Assembly: GCA_964595365.1 (NCBI GenBank)
Contig: CAZQQC010000106.1
Span: 1-9,969 of the forward strand
Source: Fen-1258 sp964595365
Lineage (GTDB): Bacteria; Bacteroidota; Ignavibacteria; Ignavibacteriales; Melioribacteraceae
Direction: 5' to 3'
Length of the DNA: 9,969 bases
This document shows positions 1 through 7,373 of the stretch, piece after piece (position 1 is the stretch's first letter; each line of letters starts with the position of its first letter). Under the pieces are notes generated by a model. That model was not told the origin of the DNA. It ran no database searches and was given only the letters and a program-made list of their open reading frames with translations. The position numbers were made by a program, and so were the translations under genes.

Positions 1-21
1 GTTGAAGGTTGAGTGTTGAAG
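1..21 (-). repeat. heptanucleotide repeat inside fmt (3 units seen, cut by window edge)
   Basis: The plus strand reads GTTGAAG, GTTGAGT, GTTGAAG in immediate succession (coding strand CTTCAAC / ACTCAAC), a clear period of 7. It lies in frame in the C-terminal part of fmt, coding for residues near FNTQPS. Nearby, TCTCAAC occurs at 33-39 and again at 47-53, 14 bp apart, so related heptads in the opposite orientation flank the array. The repeat probably continues beyond position 1. Confidence 0.7.
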
Positions 22-821
22 GTCGTTCCGGTTCTCAACTTATTACTCTCAACGATCATGCTTTCTCTATTGCCAACACAGGTGGTCTTAAACAATTTAT
101 AAATTCTTCCATTCAACTCGAAAAAAGCGCCTGGATACGGCGACAGGCCTCTGACCAGATTATGAATTTCCACTGCACTTTTTTGCCAATCAATCTTACA
201 AATTTCTTTTGTGATTTTCGGTGCAGATGAAGCTTCCCGGTCGTTTTGTGTCGTAACATGAACCGAATTTTTATCAATCAACCCGACCGTTTCTAAAACT
301 GCTTCAGCGCCAACCATCATCAGTTTATTATGAAGCGAACCGAAATCATCTTCATCATCAATATTAATTTTCTTTTGAAAAATTATGTTTCCAGTATCGG
401 CTCTCTCTTCTAGAAAAAAAGTTGTAACACCTGTTTCCCGTTCACCATTGATAAGTACCCACTGTATCGGTGCGGCTCCGCGGTACTTCGGCAAAAGCGA
501 ACCGTGAAGATTAAAAGAACCTTTCTTCGGAATTGTATAAACTTCCCGCGGAAGAATTCTGAATGCAACAACAACAAACAGATCGGGACAAATCTCATTT
601 AATCTATCGATAAACTGCCGGTCTTTCAGAGAAAGAGGAGTAAGCACTTCCAAATTATTTTGAAGAGCAAATTTTTTAACCGGTGTGTACGAAATTTCTC
701 TCCCCCTCCCGCGTTCTTTATCAGGCGCTGAAACGACTGCGCTTATTTTGTGCTTGCTTTCAAGAAGTTTCTGGAGCGAAGGGAGTGCGAATTCAGAAGT
801 CCCCATAAAGACAATTTTCAT
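1..821 (-). CDS. fmt: methionyl-tRNA formyltransferase, 3' end outside window
   Basis: Transfers a formyl group from 10-formyl-tetrahydrofolate to Met-tRNA(fMet) for translation initiation in the cytoplasm. Translating the minus strand from the ATG at 821-819 gives 273 codons open to the left edge; the family is about 310 residues, so the C-terminal end is missing. Visible landmarks are the N-terminal MKIVFMGTSEFALPSL, the active-site stretch FNLHGSLLPKYRGAAPIQW (residues 103-121, with N104 and H106 at the catalytic positions), and ADTGNI with D142, the third catalytic residue. The C-terminal domain begins near IDWQKSAVEIHNLVRGLSPYPGAFF (split here for reference: ID210, then residues to F234). 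A CGGAG Shine-Dalgarno lies 6 nt before the ATG. It follows def by 43 bp, the usual def-fmt pairing. From about residue 250 the sequence stops resembling the family and becomes a polar linker (RTGTTFNTQPS) encoded by 7-bp repeats. Identification is secure; whether the C-terminal part beyond the edge is intact cannot be seen. Confidence 0.96.
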   Translation of the reverse strand, partial: MKIVFMGTSEFALPSLQKLLESKHKISAVVSAPDKERGRGREISYTPVKKFALQNNLEVLTPLSLKDRQFIDRLNEICPDLFVVVAFRILPREVYTIPKKGSFNLHGSLLPKYRGAAPIQWVLINGERETGVTTFFLEERADTGNIIFQKKINIDDEDDFGSLHNKLMMVGAEAVLETVGLIDKNSVHVTTQNDREASSAPKITKEICKIDWQKSAVEIHNLVRGLSPYPGAFFELNGRIYKLFKTTCVGNRESMIVESNKLRTGTTFNTQPS

Positions 822-864
822 CAACAACTCCGCTCAAAAATTGTGGTGAGAAATTTTGTGGTTA

Positions 865-1410
865 TTAACCTTCAGTGATTGGATAATCAACTTCAACATC
901 CCGATTCATAATTTTATTAAGTTCTTCTTTAAGCTTGTTCTTCACATCTCCGGTAACGCGGTCGGGAATCATTTTGCCCAGCAAATGATCGTACTCATGA
1001 AGAATCACGCGGGCAAAAAATTTACCGGCATCTAATTCTATTTCCTTCTCATCGGTATCAATATACCGGATTTTTATTTCTGCTGGGCGCTCAACTTCCG
1101 CTCGAAGATTCGGCAGACTTAAACAACCCTCTTCCATTTTTACAAGTTCATCGGACCCGCCAACAATTTTTGGATTGATCATTACAACAGGCTGAAAATT
1201 TTCGTAACCTTCAACACCTTTCAGATCAATCACAAAAACAGATTCGCGGTAGCCAAGCTGATTTGCTGCAATGCCAACACCATTTGCATTCCTCATCGTA
1301 TCGAGCATGTTTTTAATTTTCTCGATGAGCATATCGTCTACGGCTTTAACCGGTTTGGCTTTCAGCCGTAAAACTTTATCTCCGTAAAGTGTAATCGGTA
1401 CTATTGCCAT
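865..1410 (-). CDS. def: peptide deformylase
   Basis: Removes the N-formyl group from the first methionine of nascent proteins at the ribosome; a metal (Fe2+ or Zn2+) hydrolase of 181 residues, normal length for type I enzymes. All three diagnostic motifs are present: GVGIAANQ (residues 44-51), EGCLSLP (94-100, metal ligand C96) and HEYDH (138-142, metal ligands H138 and H142, catalytic E139). The ATG at 1410 lies 9 bp after the stop of the upstream membrane-protein gene. No Shine-Dalgarno is visible; the leader is AT-rich (TTATATATA), so initiation may rely on an unstructured leader or coupling. fmt follows 43 bp downstream, so the enzymes that add and remove the formyl group are co-expressed. 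No missing residues or frame breaks seen. Confidence 0.97.
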   Translation of the reverse strand: MAIVPITLYGDKVLRLKAKPVKAVDDMLIEKIKNMLDTMRNANGVGIAANQLGYRESVFVIDLKGVEGYENFQPVVMINPKIVGGSDELVKMEEGCLSLPNLRAEVERPAEIKIRYIDTDEKEIELDAGKFFARVILHEYDHLLGKMIPDRVTGDVKNKLKEELNKIMNRDVEVDYPITEG

Positions 1411-1419
1411 TATATATAA

Positions 1420-2307
1420 TCAAGCTTCGGCGTGAACAACGTCTGCGCTTAAATCCTTAAATAAATTTACTTCGGTTGAACAGAAAAGCATTCGAACAAA
1501 CAGCCGAAAGATAATTAACATTTGCTGAAGAAAAAAGGTGAGTACAAGAAAATAAAGCGGTATTCTGGGTATAACCTTGTCAATTACGTTGTAAACAACC
1601 ACACCTGCTGCGCCAACAACCGCTACTATTAAGAAAACGAGGAAGACCTTGTTAAAATTGTTTTTTAGGAAAACAAGCGTCAGATACAACTCTCTTAGTA
1701 TGCCCGTCTTATCTTTTACGGCAAGCGAGACCTTTGCATAATCCGAAATCAGCGTAACGATTCCGATGAAAAATAGAAGGAAGATATAACGCAGTACCTT
1801 TAGTACAAAATCTAGAAAAACATTTTCAGAGTTTTTGAAAATCATTGTAATCAAATTGCCCAGATAGTCGGTAACAATAAAAGCGACTGCAAAAAGCAAC
1901 ACAGTAATTAGAAGGATTTTTACGAACCGAAAAAAATATTTTACACCGCCATAAAAGAAATCCACCGTATGATTCTTTTCCGGAATATGAAAGACCGAAA
2001 TTAATCCGCCCAAAAAAAACGTTTGGATTAGGGCGTAAACTCCCACAACAAAATAAATGTTTAACGGAATTTGACTGAATTGGACTTCGTAAATATTTCT
2101 GAACTGAATGTACCACAAATAATCGAAGCCGTGTGTCAGACGGTTGCTGATCATCGACCGTCCTAAATCGTTCATCAGTACGCTGAACACAGGGGCAGTT
2201 AACACCAAAGCCGAGATGGCATTGAATGCCCAGAAAAGTGTAATAAATTTTTTATTGTAAAACACGGTACGAATTCCGTGAAGCAGTATTTGCTTTATAG
2301 TTTGCAT
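1420..2307 (-). CDS. six-helix integral membrane protein, unknown function
   Basis: A 295-residue polytopic inner-membrane protein. Hydrophobic segments are visible at about residues 21-42, 83-106, 129-150, 171-192, 219-240 and 250-273, with a short basic N-terminus and a polar C-terminal tail rich in acidic residues. The segment ISDYAKVSLAV after the fourth helix resembles a conserved stretch in uncharacterised membrane proteins of the group, but I do not recognise a family with a known activity and no catalytic motif is apparent. Its ATG (2307-2305) shares one base with the TGA of the preceding peptidase gene (TGATG), which implies translational coupling and perhaps a joint role at the envelope. 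def follows 9 bp downstream. A transporter or envelope-scaffold role is only a guess. Confidence 0.85.
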   Translation of the reverse strand: MQTIKQILLHGIRTVFYNKKFITLFWAFNAISALVLTAPVFSVLMNDLGRSMISNRLTHGFDYLWYIQFRNIYEVQFSQIPLNIYFVVGVYALIQTFFLGGLISVFHIPEKNHTVDFFYGGVKYFFRFVKILLITVLLFAVAFIVTDYLGNLITMIFKNSENVFLDFVLKVLRYIFLLFFIGIVTLISDYAKVSLAVKDKTGILRELYLTLVFLKNNFNKVFLVFLIVAVVGAAGVVVYNVIDKVIPRIPLYFLVLTFFLQQMLIIFRLFVRMLFCSTEVNLFKDLSADVVHAEA

Positions 2308-4286
2308 CAGCCAATGCTACCTAAAATCATTAATGCGTTTTGAATCCAGAAGAACCATCGCATCGAAAGTGAAAGCGAGGCGCCGATTTGTTCACGAACA
2401 GTATATGAATTGTTAGCAAAATTTATATCCATCAGATTTTTCCGGAACGGATCAATCTCGGCACCCATCACTTCGTTGGTTGTATAAAACCGCATAATAT
2501 GCCAGCGGTCCTTCCCGTCCCACTTTTGATAAAGCGTGTCTTTATCGGTGTAAAGCGCTACATCATTTTTGAAAATGCCATCTGCAACTCTTTCAAGCAT
2601 CACGTCGTAAAACCCGTCGCCGATTTTTTTAATCCAATCTACTTTGTAATCAAAAATTTTTGCCGAACGATAAAATTCATCGAAGAACCAATTCATATCC
2701 TCACCGGAATTTTTCTGAACGACGGAAATAAAATCTTTCGCAGTCGGATGACGATATTTGAATTCGTCGTAATAATTTTTTAAAATCTTCATCATCTTTT
2801 CGTAACCCGAATACCTTTCAAAAGTATGAAGCATCAATTCCGGTTTGTTATATGTATTAACAACATAAGAAAGCCGGTTAGGAAGCTTATATGAAGTGTC
2901 TGCTATTGTACCAACAGTTAGATTCTTGTAATAACCTGTTACGCTTCTGGCACCTGCCGGCACCGGAATTTGAGCAAGAGTATAGATCAACGGAATATCT
3001 TTATACGACAAGAAGTTAAGACCGTAAACCGGCACGTACGAAGCGACCTTAAAGTTTTCATAAATATCCGGATAATACTTGTACATAATTTTCGTTGCGA
3101 TATAAGATGCGAGACCTTCATCAAGCCAGGCTTCGTAAACTTCGTTATTAGCAAGCAGCCCTTGAAAAAATTGATGGGAAAATTCATGGGCAACCAAATA
3201 TTCGGGCCAGCCAGTTCCACTGGGCGAAAAAAGTTCTGCGCTCACAGTGAACAGTGTCGGGTATTCCATTCCGCCTGATGCCGATGTACGCGGAACATCT
3301 ACAAGAGTAATATTTTGATAAGGATAGATGCCGATGTTGTCTTCAAAAAACCTAAGACAATTTTTTACCGCTGCAAAGTATCTTAAAAAATATTTTTCTT
3401 TTTCCGGCTGTACAAAAGTTTGTATTGTTATTTGTGAACCATCATTACGGGGATAAATTTCTTGGCGATGGAGAATTTCATCGCTGGCAAACCAAACAAA
3501 ATCATGAACACCAAATTGTGTAAAATAATATAGTGACAACCGGCCGATGACCAATTTACCTGTCTCGACACCGGTAGCTGCAACAACATAATTTTTCGGG
3601 ACTTTAATATTCACGGAATATTTTCCGAAATCAGAAAAAAAGTTTAGGTTAGGATGATACTGGCTGCAGACCCACTTGCCGTTTTCGAACACGCCAACTT
3701 TAGGAAACCATTGTGAAACAAAAAAGAAATTTCTTCCGGTTGCGTATCCAAGCCGTTTGACCGAACGCGGAATTTTCATCGAGTATTCAAAATAGATTTT
3801 GACACTGTCGCCGGGCAGAACCGGTTTGTCTAATATAACTTTAGCTACTGTGCTATCGTAAGTATCTGCAACCTCCGGCTGAAAATAAATTAACGGTAGA
3901 GTACGCCCCTCAACTTTGAAAACTTTAATGTCTGCTTCAGTTTTAGTTTCCGGGTTTACCGGATATGTTTGAGCGAAAAGAGTTTTGTTGCTCTTGTAAC
4001 CGTTTGCATAAAAATGAAATTGTATTTCATTTGTTGACGCAGTCGTTCTATTGATCCAGATAATGTTTTCTTTGGCATAAATAGTTTTGGACTCCGGGTT
4101 CAGTTCAACATCAATATTATAATTAGCAACGGCATGAACTTTGTTTCCCTCGGTCTTTAATATGCCGTCAGAATATTCGGAAGCACTTTGAAAGGTTTGA
4201 TTTTGCAACAAAGTAACATCGTCTTGACCGAAATAAAGAATCCCTCCTAAAACTATCAGCAACAAAAATGTTGGGTATCGTTTCAT
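2307..4286 (-). CDS. M1-family zinc metallopeptidase, exported or membrane-anchored
   Basis: Predicted zinc aminopeptidase of the M1 (gluzincin) family, 659 residues. Residues 1-20 are hydrophobic after MKRYP and look like a signal peptide or signal anchor, so the enzyme should act outside the cytoplasm. The N-terminal beta-rich domain covers roughly 45-260. The catalytic domain has GGMEYP (338-343), the counterpart of the GAMEN exopeptidase motif, then HEFSH (367-371) and, 18 residues on, E390 in WLDEGLASY, a complete HExxH-x18-E zinc site. Y479 in VVNTYNKPELMLHTFE is a plausible catalytic tyrosine. GGMEYP in place of GAMEN is a variant I associate with divergent M1-like proteins, so substrate range is unclear. 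The C-terminus ends in a hydrophobic stretch (SMRWFFWIQNALMILGSIG), possibly a second membrane contact. No T9SS sorting domain. First gene of the minus-strand block; its stop overlaps the membrane-protein start. Confidence 0.92.
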   Translation of the reverse strand: MKRYPTFLLLIVLGGILYFGQDDVTLLQNQTFQSASEYSDGILKTEGNKVHAVANYNIDVELNPESKTIYAKENIIWINRTTASTNEIQFHFYANGYKSNKTLFAQTYPVNPETKTEADIKVFKVEGRTLPLIYFQPEVADTYDSTVAKVILDKPVLPGDSVKIYFEYSMKIPRSVKRLGYATGRNFFFVSQWFPKVGVFENGKWVCSQYHPNLNFFSDFGKYSVNIKVPKNYVVAATGVETGKLVIGRLSLYYFTQFGVHDFVWFASDEILHRQEIYPRNDGSQITIQTFVQPEKEKYFLRYFAAVKNCLRFFEDNIGIYPYQNITLVDVPRTSASGGMEYPTLFTVSAELFSPSGTGWPEYLVAHEFSHQFFQGLLANNEVYEAWLDEGLASYIATKIMYKYYPDIYENFKVASYVPVYGLNFLSYKDIPLIYTLAQIPVPAGARSVTGYYKNLTVGTIADTSYKLPNRLSYVVNTYNKPELMLHTFERYSGYEKMMKILKNYYDEFKYRHPTAKDFISVVQKNSGEDMNWFFDEFYRSAKIFDYKVDWIKKIGDGFYDVMLERVADGIFKNDVALYTDKDTLYQKWDGKDRWHIMRFYTTNEVMGAEIDPFRKNLMDINFANNSYTVREQIGASLSLSMRWFFWIQNALMILGSIG

Positions 4287-4332
4287 CGCACCGCAAGTTA
4301 AAGATTGAGTCTAACTTATTCAACGTGGGAAA

Positions 4333-4362
4333 TATAAAATGCGACTAAAATTACATTGACAA
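4333..4362 (-). promoter_or_regulatory. possible promoter for the peptidase-def-fmt block
   Basis: On the minus strand, TTGTCA (4362-4357) is followed after 17-18 nt by an AT-rich TTTTATA hexamer region (4339-4333), about 50 nt before the peptidase ATG. This fits a sigma70-like -35/-10 pair, but the AT-rich spacer makes chance matches easy, and many Bacteroidota use a different consensus (TAnnTTTG), which I do not find here. The -35 lies in a near-palindrome (ATTGACAAT), but the plus strand has no convincing -10 at matching distance. Confidence 0.3.
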
Positions 4363-4401
4363 TTAAAAATATTTCCGGCAAGTTTAAGTGTGATAATATT
4401 C

Positions 4402-4406
4402 AGGGG
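4402..4406 (+). promoter_or_regulatory. Shine-Dalgarno that fixes the T9SS gene start
   Basis: AGGGG lies 5 nt before the ATG at 4412. An in-frame GTG at 4406 would begin inside this site and add only two residues (MV) ahead of the signal peptide, so ATG 4412 is preferred. Confidence 0.65.
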
Positions 4407-4411
4407 TGGTT

Positions 4412-7291
4412 ATGAAAAGAATTATAGTTTTTTTTGTTTTGCTTATTTCAACTATTAATGTTTTTTCCCAGCCTATTACCTTTAAAAAAAATTTCTCAAA
4501 TGTCAGATACTTTAGGGCAATTATCGAATCGGGCGATGGCAATTATTTATTAACTTATCAGGATTCGTTAAGCAGATTGAACCTCCTCAAGATTGACCTG
4601 CTTGCTAATTTGATCTGGCAAAAAAGAATAAGCAATAACGCTGTATCTGTTTCTTATGCAAATTTTACCAAGGACATAGCAAATAATTTTTATTTCATCG
4701 GTGGTATCGATGATACGTTAGCTACCTTAAAAATTAACAGCAACGGAGATGTAATAAAATCGTCAAAAAGAAAAATGCCTATATTTTCTACACTGAATTA
4801 TATGAATACACCAGCTATTTATAAATTGAACGACAATTCATTATTAATTTCTTATGTAAGGAAAGATGACAATAATCAAGATAGATTAATTATTGCGAGA
4901 TTGGACCTGGACCTGAACATAGTTTGGGAAAAAATGCAAGATAATCAGAGATGGGAGAGTTCCGATATAACAGTCAGTGGAAATAAAATAATTGTTCTGG
5001 TAAACGGAGATATTCACATTCTGAATTTCAACGGTGAAACCGAAATGGTAAAAACTTCTCCGGAGGTATATTTCAGAGTTTTCCCCTTTGATGAAAATTC
5101 CTTCTTGATATACGGCACATTAAAACTTTTAAGGATGGATTATTCGGGAAATATACTTTTTGAAAAAGGAGCTCCTTTCACCAATAACTATTTTACACTA
5201 ATAAAAAATAATAAATACTCCGAATACTGGGCTTTCTTAGATAATTTTACTTACCTCGATAATTTTATTTACATCTATAACGAAATAAAAAACACTGTTT
5301 CATTTAAAAAAGTTAATGCCGGGTATCCTTATGCAATCATTCAATCTCCGGATGGAGGTTTTATTTACGGAAGTAGCAGATATATTATTAAGATTGATGA
5401 GAACGGAAACTTGATCGGACCTGCAATGCTTTCAATCAATAATTTGAGAGGAGCGTTCCCGGTTCACTCGGTTGTTACCATTCTCTGGCAAAGCAACGCG
5501 TTAACGGGCAAAGCAAAAATTGAAGCATCATACGACAATGGCTACACCTGGCAAACTATAACTGAAAACGTCAATATTGAAGATAAAAGATTCGACTGGT
5601 TGACGCCGGATATTATAGCGAGCAGATCTTTATTACGCATTTCTTCTATAGATTTTCCTCAATATACTTCGACACAGAATTCAACTTTCAAAATCGTTGC
5701 ACAAAATCAAAATAAAAACTATATCGCTGTTAATGAAATTAAAATGTATTATAACATTGACGGCGAGGGTTCTAATACTGGTGGAAATTCGGGATTGTTT
5801 TGGCCTGGAGGAGAAAGCGCGAACCAGACATTAATCTTTTCTGAAGGATTAATTTGGACCGGCTTTGTCAACGGTAATTTGCAGGCAAACGGTACTTTAA
5901 GCAGAACAGGACTTCAGTCAGGAAATATTTTAAATGATAATACTCCAAACAAAGACTCAGAAATTTTAAAAGCATGGGAATTCCGGAGCGATCTCGATCT
6001 ACTTCACTTTGGTTCACAAAAAGATAAATACGTCAACGACTTTTTGCAGTGGCCTATTTCGATCGGTGCACCATGGATTGATAAAAATAAAAATGGAATT
6101 TATGAACCTGAAGCCGGCGACATACCAAAAATTATGGGGGATGAGATGCATTGGATGGTCATGAATGATCTCGATACAACAAAATCACTAAAATTATTCG
6201 GCTCTAACCCCATAGGTTTGGAAGTTCACTTATCAATATTCGGTTTTAAAGATAATCCTCAATTGAAAGATGTTCTGTTCAAAAAATATCTTGTAATAAA
6301 CAAAAGCAACAAAAAGGTTTCAAATATGTATTTCAGCTACTATAGCGATAATGATATCGGAGGAGGTATGTTCGATTTCGTTGGGAGCGACACAACATTA
6401 AGTCTTGGTTTTTCGTGGACAGCTACAGACTACAATGAGTATTATGGATTCAATCCGCCTGCTGTGGGTCATTTGCTTTTACAAGGCCCACTCGTAAAAG
6501 GAAATTCGACTGACAAAGGATTACTGAATGGTTATGTCCGAACTGGTTATAAAAATCTTGGAATGACTGCATTTGCGGCTAATTATAAAAATTCCCCTGT
6601 ACTACCCCATAACCCCTATTTAGGTTCATACCGGGGCACTATCGAAGTATACAATCTCATAAGAGGATTAACTAATGATGGCGCTCCGTTTATTAATCCA
6701 CTAACAAATCAACCTTCGCATTATCATCTCAGCGGCGATCCGGAAACGGGAACAGGCTGGATTGAAGGGGTTCCATATCCGCAGTTAAACCCGCCATATA
6801 ATAGCGGTGGAGATAGAAGGTATTATGTCACATCCGGACCATTTGATTTTGCACCGAAAGATACTCAAGAAATTGTAATCGCAGTTCTCGCTGCAAGGGG
6901 CAGCAGTAACAAAAACAGTGTAACGGAACTAAAAAATCTTGCACGAAAAATTAGACAGTTATACTCAACAGATATTTTTAATGAAAAATTAGATGAAAAG
7001 ATAGAATTCAGAGCTAACAATAAAGTTTACCAGAATTTCCCTAATCCATTTAATTCCAATACCAACATAAGTTTTGAGTTATCAAACCCCTCTTACGTCT
7101 CTCTGAAAGTGTTTGACATCTTGGGTAGAGAAATTGCAACTCTGGTTAACGAGGAGAAAAATTCGGGGAGATATATTATCACATTTGATCTAACTTCGTT
7201 TCAAAATCAACATTTAAGCAGCGGAGTTTATTTTTATAGATTTACCGCAGGGAATATTTCTGAAGTGAAGAAGATGGTCTATTTAAAATAA
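4412..7291 (+). CDS. T9SS-secreted multidomain surface protein (type A sorting domain)
   Basis: A 959-residue secreted protein. Residues 1-19 (MKRIIVFFVLLISTINVFS) are a typical signal peptide, so the protein enters the periplasm by Sec. About 25-345 contains six or seven spaced copies of a 'K-I-D-x-x-G-N-hydrophobic-W-x-K' strand pattern (near 58, 104, 162, 202, 239, 288 and 324), suggesting a beta-propeller. Residues 350-430 (ILWQSN, ASYDNGYTW, WLTPD) look like a beta-sandwich. About 440-865 is a large region with a calcium-loop-like DKNKNGIYEPEAGD beginning at residue 557, found in other secreted proteins of this group but without known function. Residues 870-959 form the Por/T9SS type A sorting domain: FPNPFN, LKVFDILGREI, GVYFYRF and terminal MVYLK. 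It should cross the outer membrane by T9SS and be released or surface attached. No protease or glycosidase motif seen. It is a lone plus-strand gene with more A/T-rich codons, by eye, than its neighbours. Confidence 0.92.
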   Translation: MKRIIVFFVLLISTINVFSQPITFKKNFSNVRYFRAIIESGDGNYLLTYQDSLSRLNLLKIDLLANLIWQKRISNNAVSVSYANFTKDIANNFYFIGGIDDTLATLKINSNGDVIKSSKRKMPIFSTLNYMNTPAIYKLNDNSLLISYVRKDDNNQDRLIIARLDLDLNIVWEKMQDNQRWESSDITVSGNKIIVLVNGDIHILNFNGETEMVKTSPEVYFRVFPFDENSFLIYGTLKLLRMDYSGNILFEKGAPFTNNYFTLIKNNKYSEYWAFLDNFTYLDNFIYIYNEIKNTVSFKKVNAGYPYAIIQSPDGGFIYGSSRYIIKIDENGNLIGPAMLSINNLRGAFPVHSVVTILWQSNALTGKAKIEASYDNGYTWQTITENVNIEDKRFDWLTPDIIASRSLLRISSIDFPQYTSTQNSTFKIVAQNQNKNYIAVNEIKMYYNIDGEGSNTGGNSGLFWPGGESANQTLIFSEGLIWTGFVNGNLQANGTLSRTGLQSGNILNDNTPNKDSEILKAWEFRSDLDLLHFGSQKDKYVNDFLQWPISIGAPWIDKNKNGIYEPEAGDIPKIMGDEMHWMVMNDLDTTKSLKLFGSNPIGLEVHLSIFGFKDNPQLKDVLFKKYLVINKSNKKVSNMYFSYYSDNDIGGGMFDFVGSDTTLSLGFSWTATDYNEYYGFNPPAVGHLLLQGPLVKGNSTDKGLLNGYVRTGYKNLGMTAFAANYKNSPVLPHNPYLGSYRGTIEVYNLIRGLTNDGAPFINPLTNQPSHYHLSGDPETGTGWIEGVPYPQLNPPYNSGGDRRYYVTSGPFDFAPKDTQEIVIAVLAARGSSNKNSVTELKNLARKIRQLYSTDIFNEKLDEKIEFRANNKVYQNFPNPFNSNTNISFELSNPSYVSLKVFDILGREIATLVNEEKNSGRYIITFDLTSFQNQHLSSGVYFYRFTAGNISEVKKMVYLK

Positions 7292-7299
7292 ACGTAAGA

Positions 7300-7345
7300 A
7301 AAGCCCCGACGCCTGTCTTGACCAGAGAGGCAATGTTGAGGCTTT
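7300..7345. terminator. probable bidirectional terminator between convergent genes
   Basis: A long imperfect hairpin: AAAGCC (7300-7305) pairs with GGCTTT (7340-7345), then CGAC (7307-7310) with GTTG (7335-7338, one G-U), GCCT (7311-7314) with AGGC (7328-7331), and TCT (7316-7318) with AGA (7324-7326), around the loop TGACC. There is one C-A mismatch, one G-G mismatch and an AAT bulge. On the plus strand it is followed by TCCGGTTTT; on the minus strand by TTCTTACGTTTATTTT. It starts 8 bp after the plus-strand stop and ends 28 bp before the minus-strand aminotransferase stop, the expected place for a shared terminator. Confidence 0.7.
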
Positions 7346-7373
7346 CCGGTTTTCATAAACGATAAATGTTTTT

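Noticed and set aside
9..230. Plus-strand 73-codon ORF at the left edge
   Set aside because: It is antisense to fmt, whose minus-strand frame is open and carries clear family motifs through this region.
2499..3278. Plus-strand ORFs opposite the M1 peptidase (2499-2783, 2970-3278)
   Set aside because: They lie wholly within a gene with a complete zinc site on the other strand and show no family resemblance or ribosome-binding site.
4356..4397. TTGACA (4356-4361) with GATAAT (4392-4397) as a plus-strand promoter
   Set aside because: The spacer is 30 nt, far from the 16-19 nt needed, and no better -10 lies at the right distance.
4287..4411. Further heptad repeats in the divergent spacer
   Set aside because: Phrases such as AAGTTAA, AGATTGA, TTATTCA look vaguely periodic but units do not match each other well enough.
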